From Acanthornis magna (lineage: Eukaryota > Chordata > Aves > Passeriformes > Acanthizidae), in NCBI GenBank assembly GCA_036785705.1, contig JAWUZG010001148.1:26916-90915 (forward strand): 64,000 nt of DNA. The letters are read 5' to 3'. A program made the translations under genes and the position numbers. The notes under the pieces were generated by a model. The model was not told the origin of the DNA, ran no database searches, and worked only from the letters and a program-made list of their open reading frames with translations. Position 1 is the stretch's first letter; each line of letters begins with the position of its first letter. Below, one piece after another: positions 1 through 9,264 of the stretch.

Positions 1-62
1 CTGGACCCCCATGTCACGACAGGAATGCCGAGTGACCAATAAACTATTGAGTCCTGACTGGC
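1..62 (+). other. 3' end of an unidentified upstream plus-strand gene (3' UTR tail)
   Basis: A canonical AATAAA lies at 38-43. It is followed within about 20 bases by a likely cleavage region and then by G/T-rich sequence, as expected at a plus-strand mRNA end. No coding exon of that gene is inside the window, so its identity cannot be read. Confidence 0.5.
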
Positions 63-119
63 CTCGTGTCGTCCTTGGGGCCAGGGGGATGGGGGGGGTG
101 TGACCTTGGTGCACTAGGT

Positions 120-595
120 CCTGACTATTCCTTGCAGATGATGTCATTGTCCGTTCCTGTGACGTCACTGCAGGTGCTGGCCAGGCTGGCAATGTTTGGT
201 GACGTCACCGCCGCTTCCTGCCCGCGTGTCCCTTGCGAGCCCCGCCCCTCGCTCTGGCCACGCCCCCTATCCAGGACACGCCCCATTTCTCCTTTCCCCT
301 CCCCGCGCCGCTCCGCCTCTCATTGGCTAATTCAGGCCCCGCCCCAGCCTCTTATTGGATCATTGGAGTCCCGCCCTTCGCTCCTCCCAGTGCCCTCTCC
401 CGCTCTCTCATTGGTCCATCCAGACCCCGCCCCTGCCCTCTCATTTGATCATTCAGGCACCGCCCCCCCGGTCCGTCACCGGATCCTCCCGCCCGGAGCC
501 GCCGCCGCTTCCTCCGGGCCCGCTCCGGCCCCGGCCCCGGGACCCCCTCCGACCCCCGGGAGCCCCCCCCGGTACCCCCCGGGCCCGGCCCCGCG
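120..595 (+). promoter_or_regulatory. SCYL1 promoter and 5' UTR with two CRE palindromes and inverted CCAAT boxes
   Basis: Perfect TGACGTCA palindromes lie at 160-167 and 200-207. ATTGG (inverted CCAAT) lies at 322-326, 354-358, 362-366 and 410-414. A fifth, degenerate copy near 441 sits in a repeating C-rich context. The region is CpG-rich, has no TATA box, and runs directly into the SCYL1 start codon. The layout suggests a CREB/ATF and NF-Y driven housekeeping promoter (inference). Confidence 0.7.
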
Positions 596-3500
596 ATGTG
601 GCTCTTCTCCCGGGACCCGGTGCGGGATTTCCCCTTCGAGCTGGGCTCGCCCGATGCGGATCCCGACGCGGACCCGCTCCCGGACCCCGCGGCTCCGGCC
701 CCGCTCTGGCGGCTGCTGCGGGGGCGCCGCAAGGTGGGGGGATGAGGGGGGCGGGTCCCGTGTCCCCTCTTGTGTCCCCTCCCTGTCCCCGGTTCCCCCC
801 CGGCCGCGGCCCCGCCACCCCCTGTCTCGCGTCCCACCGGCTCTCCCGTGTCCCCACGACCCCCATCCTTCTGTCCCTCCGTGTCCCCACGCCCGTGTCC
901 CCCCATGTCCCTCGCTGTCCCCTTCGCTTTGTGCCCCAGGTCCCGCTGTCCACGGTCCCCGTGTCACCACGTGTCCCCACGTCACCGTATGCCCCCTCAT
1001 GTCCCCATGTCCCCTATCCCTGTGTCCCTCCAGGTCTCCCGTATGTCTCTTCATGTCCCCATCCTGTCCCTGTGTCCTGTCTCCACCCTGTCCCCTTCGT
1101 CCCCACACTGTCCCCCACCCTGTCCCCTGACTGTCCCCGTGTCCCCAGGCCGATGGGGCTCCGGTGTCGGTGTTCGCCCACAGCCTGGGCCCTGGGGGGG
1201 ACCCCAGTGCCACCGCCCTGGCCCGGGCGGGGCTGAAGCGGCTCCGCAGCCTCAGACACCCCAACATCCTGGGGTACCTCGACAGCCTGGAGGTGACGGG
1301 ACCGGGGGACACCGGGGGGTGACAATGGGGACATGGGGGAATGGGGACAAGGGGACATTGGGGGGACAATGGCGACATGGGGGGGAAGGGGGCTTAGGCA
1401 GGGACAGGGGAACATTGGAGTGACATTGTGGGGACAGGAGGACATTGGGATGACAATGGGGACTGGGGGGCATTGGGGGGACAGGGGGATGGGGGTACAG
1501 GGACAGGAATGGTGAGGAGCGTGAGGGGACATGGAAGGGACACAAAGGGAGGGGGGACATGGTGGGGACACCACTGTGAGGGTGACAGGGGCCCGTGGGG
1601 GTCCCCGGGGTGACCCAGGGTGACATCCCCAGACGGAGCAGTGCCTGTACCTGGTGACAGAGGCCGTGACCCCCCTGCGGCGGCACCTGCGGCTGCACCC
1701 CCCGACGGGGGACTCGGGCGAGCAGGAGGTGGCCTGGGGGCTGCAGCGGCTGCTGGTGAGACAGGGGGGGATTTGAGGGGGGGATCTGGGGGAATTTGGA
1801 GGGGCCTGGGGATATTTGGGGAGTTCAGGGAGGGGGCTCCAATATTTGGGGGGAATCTGAGGGGAGTCCCTAGGGTGAGACCTGAGGCCTTTGGGGGAAC
1901 CCAGATGGGTGGGGGGATCCCCAGAATCTGGGGGGTCCCTGGAATCCGTGGGGGGTTCCTGGGATCTTGGGGGGCTTCTAGGATCCGGGGAGACTTCTGG
2001 GAGGCTTTTTTCTCCTGAAGGGGAGAATACCCTTTTATGTGAGGGGGGTTACCAATGCTGGGGGGTCTTTCCCCCCCTCCCCCCAGACGGCGCTGGCATT
2101 CCTGGGGGTCTCGGGGCTGGTTCACCACGCGCTGGGACTCGACGCCGTCTTCGTGGACCCCGGGGGCGAGTGGAAGCTGGGGGGGCTCGAGCGGGTGGCG
2201 GCCGCCAGTGAGGGGCCCCCTCCCCGTCCCCCCGGTGACACCCCCCGGCCGCAGGACCCCCCAGAACTCAGCGACCCCTCCCGAGGGAAGGGGGAGCCCT
2301 GGTGAGTTGGGGAGGGGACATGGGGGGGGTCACGGGGCTGGAGCTGGGAGGAGGTGGCACTGGGGAGCTCTGGAGGGGCTCAGGGGACCACGGGGGTCCC
2401 CTGTGCCCCCCCCCCCCGCCACTGTCACGGTCCCCCCCCCAGGGCAGGGGACATGTGGCGCTTGGGCTGCCTCATCTGGGAAGTCTTCAATGGACCCCTC
2501 CCCCGGCCGGGGGCCCTGCGCAGCTTTGGCAAGGTCAGGGACCCCTCTGGACCCCCCCTCAAAATCCTGGGGACCCTCTGGGCACCCTGAAACACCCGGG
2601 ATCCAACTTGACTCCCCCCAAACTTTGGAATCCCCCAAATTTCTGCCCCCCTCAGTACCAAGAATCTCCCCAGCTTTTGGGGTCCCCCTGACCCTGTGTC
2701 CCTCCTGTCCCCCCCAGCTGCCCCCCGGGCTCATCCCGCCCTTCTCGGAGCTGGTGGCAGCGGATCCGGGGGCCCGGCCAGGCCCAGGGCCACTCCTGGA
2801 GCGGCTGCAGCGCCCGGGAGCCTTCCTGGCCTGTGCCCTGGTGCGCACCGGGCTCTTCCTCGAGCACTTCCAGGTCTGGGAACTGACAGCAGCCTCATCT
2901 TCAGCCTCATTCTTATCCTTTCATCGTCATCCTCATCCCTGTTCCCTCAACCTCATCTCCGTGTTCTTTCCTGTTCCTTTATCCTCGTTTCCATCCTCAT
3001 CTTCATTCTCCTCCCTGTTTCTTTGTCTTCGTCCCTGTCTTCTGATTCCTGTTCCTTCATCCTCATCCTCGTCCCATTCCCATGCTTATTTCTGTTTTTT
3101 TATCCTCATCCCCGTCATCATCTTCATCCCCATATCTGTGTCTTTAGCATCATCCTCATCCCTATTCTTTCATCCTCGTCCCCATCATCATCATCCTCAT
3201 TCCTATTCCTGTGCCTTCAGCATCATCCTCCTCATTATTTCTTCATCCTTATTCCCATCCCCATCCTTGTCCCTTTATCATCACTTCCACAACTGTTCCT
3301 TCATCCTTTTCCTCACCTTCATCCCTGTCATCCTTCCCATCCACATTCCCCCATCCTCATCCTCATCGTCATCCTCCTCCCCTGATCTGATCCCCACTGT
3401 TTTTGGGACCCCCCCCCGGCAGGTTCGGGACCCCTCGGAGCGCCGGACGTTCCTGCAGGAGCTGCCCACTCTCCTGGACTCTCTCCCCGGGCCTTTCCGG

Positions 3501-6500
3501 AGGCACAAGCTGCTCCCGAGGCTGCTCGAGGCCCTGGAGCTGGGCAGCGCCGACGCCAGCGCCCTGCCCCCACTGCTGCAGGTGGGGAACCCCCCAAAAT
3601 ATACCCCCATAACCCCTCTGACCCTCCAAATCCCCCCCATAACCTCCCTGCCCACCCTGCTGCAGGTGTGACCCCCCGGGACCCTCAAAATCCCACCCCA
3701 TAACCTCCCTGTCCACCGTGCTGAAGGAGGGGAATCCCCCAGGACCCCCAAAATCCCACCCCAATAACCCCCAAAATCCCACCCATAACCTCCCTGTGCC
3801 CCCTGCTGCAGGTGGGGAACCCCCCAGGACCCCTAATATCCCACCCCAATAACCCCCATAACCCCCAAAATCCCACCCTGCTTTCCCTGCTGCAGGTGGG
3901 CACCCCCCCCAGGACCCCCAAAATACCCCCCATAGCTCCCCCTGAGCCCCAAAATGCCCCCCAATGTCCCCCTCACCCTGCTCAAGGTGGGGTCACCCCC
4001 CTGCACCTCTCATGCCCCACAAGTTGGGCTGACCCTTCTGCCCCCCCCGATGTCCCCGTGTCCCCCCCGCAGGTGGCGAAGGTCCTGGACCCCCCCGAGT
4101 ACCAGGAGCGAATTGTTCCCGTCCTCGTGCGGCTCTTCTCGTCCCCAGAGCGGGGCCTGCGCCTGAGGCTGCTGCAGCTGGTGACTGGGAGCACTGGGAG
4201 GCACTGGGATGGTGTTGGGAGGGACTGGGATGGGACTGGAGTGGGACTGGGAGGGACTGGGATGGGACTGGGGAGCACTGGGAAGGACTGGGATGGGACT
4301 GGTGGGGACTGGGAGGGTCTGAGGGGGCACTGGGATAGGACTGGGAGGGTCTGGGATGAGACTGGGAGGGATGGGGGAGTCCATGGAGTCAGAGGAGGTT
4401 TGGGGGGTCCATGGGGAGGAGTGATCCGTGGTTTTGGGGGGCTCTGGGTGGTCTCTGACAGGTTCAGGGGTTTCTGAGAGGTTTGGGGGTCTTGGGGGGG
4501 GTCCCTGGCGGTGTTCGGGGGACTCACCCCACCCCCACCCCCCCAGCTTGAGGAGTTCATCGAGTTCCTGCCCGAGGCCACGGTGGATTCCCAAATTTTC
4601 CCCCACGTCGCCCATGGGTTCCTCGACTCCAACCCAGCCATCCGCGAGCAGACGGTCAAGGTGGGCCCCCAAAATCACCCGGGAACTCCCCAAAATCATC
4701 TGGGACCCCCGCAAGCCACCTGGGACCCTCCCCAAATCACCCAGGATCCCCAAAGCTCCTGGCACTGCCCCCTATCACCTGAGGATCCCCCAAATCTTCT
4801 AAAAATCACCTGGGACCCCCCCTGAAACTCACTTGGGGACCCTCCACAATCACCTGAGGACACCCAAAACCACCTGGGGACCCCCAAACCCTCCTGGGAA
4901 CCCCCCAAACCCACCCAACCAATCGCCTGAGCGTTCCCTAAATGGGTGGGACTGAGTGGGACCCCTCCCATTGTCTGCACCCCCAAAATAGGTGGGACCC
5001 TTCGATCACCTGGAGCCCCCTCTCAATAACCTGGGGACCCCCAAAAATGGGTGGGACCCCCCCCAACCACGTGGGGGCCCCTAATTTGGGGGGGAGGGAC
5101 ACCAGGTGGGACCCCCCCCAACCACCTGGGGACCCCTGAATGGGTGGGATTGGGTGGGACCCCCCCCAAAATCCCATCTGGGGTTCCCCCTGACCCCCCC
5201 TTGTGTTTCCCCCCCCCCCCCCAGTCCATGGTGCTGCTGGCGCCCAAGCTGGGGGAGGGGCGCAGGGGGGGCGAGCTGCCCCGGCTGCTGCTGCGGGTGC
5301 AGGGGGGGGACGCGCTGGGACCCCTGCGCTGCAACGCCACGCTGTGCCTGGGGCGCCTGGCCCCACACCTGCCCCCCCAGGTGAGCCTGAGACCCCCCCT
5401 GAACCCCCCCCGAACCCCCCATAACGCCCTCGCTGTGCCTGGCCCCACACCTGCCCCCCCAGGTGAGCCTGAGACCCCCCTGAACCCCCCCCATAACCCC
5501 CCCCGCTGTGCCTGGCCCCACACCTGCCCCCCCAGGTGAGCCCTGAGACCCCCCTGAACCCCCCATAACCCCCCCCACTGTGCCTGGCCCCACACACCTG
5601 CCCCCCAGGTAAGCCTGAGACCCCCCTGAACCCCCCCCATAACCCCCCCCCCACGCTGTGCCTGGCCCCACACCTGCCCCCCCAGGTGAGCCCTGAGACC
5701 CCCCTGAACCCCCCATAACCCCCCCCACTGTGCCTGGCCCCACACCTGCCCCCCAGGTAAGCCTGAGACCCCCCTGAACCCCCCCCATAACCCCCCCCCA
5801 CGCTGTGCCTGGCCCCACACCTGCCCCCCAGGTAAGCCTGAGACCCCCCTGAACCCCCCCCATAACCCCCCCCCACGCTGTGCCTGGCCCCACACCTGCC
5901 CCCCCAGGTAAGCCTGAGACCCCCCTGAACCCCCCCCATAACCCCCCCCACGCTGTGCCTGGCCCCACACCTGCCCCCCCAGGTGAGCCTGAGACCCCCC
6001 TGAACCCCCCCCATAACCCCCCCCACGCTGTGCCTGGCCCCACACCTGCCCCCCAGGTAAGCCTGAGACCCCCCTGAACCCCCCCCATAACCCCCCCCCC
6101 GCTGTGCCTGGCCCCACACCTGCCCCCCAGGTAAGCCTGAGACCCCCCTGAACCCCCCCCATAACCCCCCCCGCTGTGCCTGGCCCCACACCTGCCCCCC
6201 AGGTGAGCCCTGAGCCCCCCCTGAACCCCCCATAACCCCCCCCGCTGTGCCTGGCCCCACACCTGCCCCCCCAGGTGAGCCCTGAGACCCCCCTGAACCC
6301 CCCCCGAACCCCCCATAACGCCCTCGCTGTGCCTGGCCCCACACCTGCCCCCCCAGGTGAGCCTGAGACCCCCCTGCATCCCTCAGAACCCCCCTGCACT
6401 GGCCCAGGACCCCTTTTCCCCTGTGCCCCCCACCCCAGAGCCACCAGCATGTCCTGGCCCCTGCCCTGGCCAGGGCCACCCCCTGTCCCCCCCCCTCACT

Positions 6501-9031
6501 GTGACTCTCCTGTCCCCTCCCTGACCCTGTGCCCCCCCTCAGTCTGCGTCCCACTGTCCCCCCGGGGGGTCTTGACCGCAGAGCCACCCAGGACCTCTTT
6601 CCCCTGTCCCCCCCCTCACTCTGTGACCTCCCTGTCCCCTCCCTGACCCTGTCCCCTGCCTTTTTCTGTGTCCCCCTCTCACGGTGTCCCTGTCCCCCCC
6701 CCCCCCAGACCCGCCGGCGGGTCCTGGCCCCCGCCCTGGCCAGGGCCACCCGGGACCCCTTTCCCCCCGCCCGGGTCGCAGCCGTCGCCGCCTTCGCGGC
6801 CACCCACGAGTGCTACTCCCCCCAAGAGGTGGCGGGGAGGGTCCTGCCCCCCCTCTGCGCCCTCACCGTGGACCCCCACCCCAGCGTCCGGCAGCAGGTG
6901 GGGCCTGGAGTAATTTGGGGGGGGGTGTCTGGATGATGGGGAGGGTCCCAGAGCAATTTGGGGGGGGGGGGGGTTAATCAGGGTGGTGGGAGAGGTCCAG
7001 AAGAATTAGGGGGGGGTCCTACTTGGGGGTCCCAGAGAGATTGGGGGGGGTTCAGGGTGCTGGGGAGGGTCCCAGAATAATTGTGGGGGTGGGGTCTGGG
7101 TGCTGCAGGTCCAAATGAAATGGGGGGGGGCGAGCAGGGTGCTGGGGGGGTCCCATTGCAGAGGGGGGGTCCCATTGCAGTGGGGGGGTGTTGGGGAGGG
7201 GTCCCAGAGCAATGTGGGGGGGGGGATCCCCATTGCTGGGGGTCCCATTGCAATGGAGGTTATGGGGGGGTCCCTTTGGAGTGGGGGGTGCTGATGGTTT
7301 GGGGGGGGGGGTCAGAATGCTCTGGAGGGGGTGGGGGTCTCTCACTGTTGGGGTCCCCCCCACCCCAGGCGTTCCGAGCGATTCGAAGCTTCCTGGACCA
7401 GCTGGAGGCAGCGGCCGAGGCCGGGGGGGGCCAGGAGGGGGGTGAGAAACTGGGGGGGCCCAAAAAATGGGGAGGGGGGAAGCCCTGGGGGGGGCAAAAA
7501 GGGGGGGGAGGGTGAGAAATAAAGGTGGGGAGGGGGGATGGGACAAGGGTGGGAGGCTGTGGGTGGGGGGGGCAAGAGGGGGGGGACATTTGGACTCAGC
7601 GGGGGTGGGGGGACACGGGGGTGTTTTGGGGGTGTCCCCCCTTGTGACCCCCTCCCCTCTCCTCCCTCCTGCAGACCCCTCCGGCACTGTCGCCACTCCG
7701 GGGGGGCCTGGGGGGGGCGCGGGGGGGTTGGGGGCTGCCGTGTCCTGGGCTGTCACCGGTGTCACCTCCCTGACGGCACGGCTGATGGGGGGCGAGGGGG
7801 GGGCAGCCCCCGCACAGCCCCCCCCGCAGGGACCCCCCCCACAGACTCCAGCCGAGGGCCCCACAGCCCCCCAGAAAGGTGAGTGACCCCCCCCCCAAAC
7901 CCCCCTGGCTCCTGACCCCCCCCTCCAGACTTGGGGACCCCCCTGACCCCTCGTTTTGCCCCCCCAGAGCCCCCCCACGAGGAGCGCCCCCCCGAGGAGC
8001 CCCCCCTGGAAGACGCCGATGGGTGGGATGATGACTGGGGGAGTCTGGAGGTGAGTTGGGGGCGTGGGGGGCCATGCTTTGGGGAGGGGGGCCACAGTGT
8101 GACCCCCACCCCCCCCCCCATATCCTCATCTCTGTCATCCCCCCCCCCTCCAGGACATGGAGCTGCCCCGGAGCCCCCCCGCCAGCAGCCCGGAGGAAAT
8201 TGGGACCCCCCAGCAGCCCCCCGGCCCCACCCCCACAGAGCCCCCCCCCAGCGCCCCTCCCCCAGCCGGGGGGGGTGATGAGGGGGAGGGGGGTTGGGGG
8301 GTGGGGGGCGAGTGGGGCACTGAGGACGCCTGGGAGGCCCTGCCCAGCCAGCACGGTGAGACCCCCACTGAGACCACCCCCCCCGGACCCCCCAGACCCC
8401 CCCCAGGACGTCAGGATCCCTCCAGACCCCCACCCCAAACCCCCCAGGACTGCCTGGGGTGCCCTCCTCCCCCCCCAGGACACCCAATAGCCCCCTTGGG
8501 ACCCCTCCCCAGGACCCCCCGATACCCCTGGGGGACTTCGCAGCCCCCTAGGACCCCCCCCATGTCCTTGGGACCCCACCCCAGACTTATGGGCCCCCCC
8601 AAGACCCTCCAGTGACCCCTCCCAATGCCTCCTGACATTTCCCCAACACCCCCCAGGCCCCCCCAACACCCCCAGGGGTCCCCCAGACTCCTCCAACCCC
8701 CCAAATTCCCCTTTCCCTATCCCCTCCATGTCTCCCAGTGACCCCCCCAACTCCTTTGACCCCCTCCCCAGGCCACCCCCACCTCCCTCATCCTCCCTGA
8801 CCCCCCCCTTTCCGTGTCCCCCACCATGATCCCCCTGTGACCCCCCCCGTGTCCCCCTCATCCCACCTGAACCCCCCCTTTACCCACGACCCCCCAATAA
8901 CCTCCGTGTCCCCCCCAGGGCCCCCCCCGGGCCGGCGGCAGCGGGAGCAGCAGCGGCGCCGGGAACTCGAGGCCAAGCGCCGGGCGGGTCCCCGGGGCCC
9001 CCCCAAATTGGGGGCGCGGAAACTCGACTGA
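596..9031 (+). CDS. SCYL1: SCYL1, N-terminal kinase-like protein (pseudokinase of COPI traffic), 16 coding exons
   Basis: Exons: 596-733, 1149-1292, 1633-1755, 2087-2301, 2443-2533, 2718-2873, 3423-3581, 4073-4180, 4547-4660, 5225-5380, 6709-6897, 7369-7441, 7675-7878, 7968-8050, 8154-8355, 8919-9031. All junctions are GT/AG and phases are continuous, giving about 755 residues (human about 808). The start [16 protein letters not shown] matches the family N terminus. A degenerate kinase fold follows: the DFG position reads LGGL and the HRD position lacks its Asp, so it is a pseudokinase. The centre is HEAT-like ([16 protein letters not shown]). The tail is acidic, Trp/Pro-rich, then a basic coiled coil ending RKLD, the COPI-binding terminus. 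Known family role: Golgi-ER retrograde traffic at the ER-Golgi intermediate compartment. Introns 6, 7, 8, 10 and 11 carry tandem repeats. The protein is shorter than human in the acidic tail, so a small exon between 8355 and 8919 may have been missed. Confidence 0.96.
2880..3400 (+). repeat. TCATCC-type pyrimidine-rich simple repeat, SCYL1 intron 6
   Basis: Degenerate runs of CATCCTCATCC and CCTTCATCCTC fill almost the whole intron. The plus strand is nearly pure pyrimidine with scattered A. No exon-like or conserved block is seen. Confidence 0.8.
3582..4072 (+). repeat. Exon-edge repeat in SCYL1 intron 7 (copies of exon 7 3' end plus donor)
   Basis: The real exon 7 ends CCACTGCTGCAG followed by GTGGGG. 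About five diverged copies of this junction recur near 3655, 3715, 3805, 3888 and 3980. Each is followed by C-rich sequence with CCCAAAATCCCACCCC. Several keep a GT after CTGCAG and are potential decoy donors. Confidence 0.75.
4181..4400 (+). repeat. GGGACTGGGATGGGACT minisatellite, SCYL1 intron 8
   Basis: Short G-rich units of GGGACTGGGA type repeat from the donor of exon 8 onward. They degrade into G-rich single-copy sequence before exon 9. Confidence 0.8.
5381..6370 (+). repeat. Exon-edge minisatellite in SCYL1 intron 10: 13 copies of the exon 10 end with splice donor
   Basis: Units of about 70-80 bp each carry CTGTGCCTGGCCCCACACC, a C run, CAG, then GTGAGCC or GTAAGCC. This is the last part of exon 10 joined to its 5' splice site, followed by CTGAACCCCCCCCATAACC filler. 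Thirteen copies follow the genuine junction at 5380/5381. All lack the GGGCGC hexamer of the true exon and about half carry the GTAAG donor variant. Confidence 0.9.
6400..6700 (+). repeat. Degenerate partial duplications of SCYL1 exon 11 upstream of the exon
   Basis: 6451-6480 matches the exon 11 segment 6721-6750 with one mismatch in 30 bases (270 bp offset). Further related blocks containing AGGACC and TTTCCCC occur near 6395-6420 and 6585-6610. They look like broken copies of exon 11 left by tandem duplication and are not needed for the reading frame. Confidence 0.7.
6898..7330 (+). repeat. G-rich imperfect repeat, SCYL1 intron 11
   Basis: Units of GGGTCCCAGAGCAATTTGGGG and GGGTCCCATTGCAATGG type repeat with variable G runs. 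They are likely G-quadruplex forming on the plus strand. No coding signal is seen. Confidence 0.65.
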
Positions 9032-9110
9032 GGGGGGGTCCTGGAGGTGGGGGGGGGAGGGAAATCCCGGTGGGGGTGGTGGTTTTTTTTTGGGAAGGGG
9101 GGGGGTCGAT

Positions 9111-9116
9111 AATAAA
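9111..9116 (+). terminator. SCYL1 polyadenylation signal
   Basis: AATAAA lies 80 bases after the SCYL1 stop. It leaves only about 60 bases before the E-box cluster of the next gene. Confidence 0.85.
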
Positions 9117-9169
9117 ACCCCCCCCAGACCCACAGCGCCTCCGTGTGGCCATGGCGGGATTCGTGAGGG

Positions 9170-9264
9170 GGAACACGTGACTCTCGGGGACACGTGACTC
9201 TCGGGGCGGCGGTCACGTGTCTCCCGGTGTCACGTGGCCTCCCTCGGCGGTCACGTGGCCCCGC
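9170..9264 (+). promoter_or_regulatory. TRPT1 promoter with five CACGTG E-boxes
   Basis: CACGTG occurs at 9174, 9191, 9214, 9231 and 9252, spaced 17, 23, 17 and 21 bp. Flanks are mostly TCACGTG or CACGTGA. The cluster ends 8 bp before the TRPT1 ATG. Such sites bind bHLH-zip factors (USF, MYC/MAX, MITF/TFE). Confidence 0.8.
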
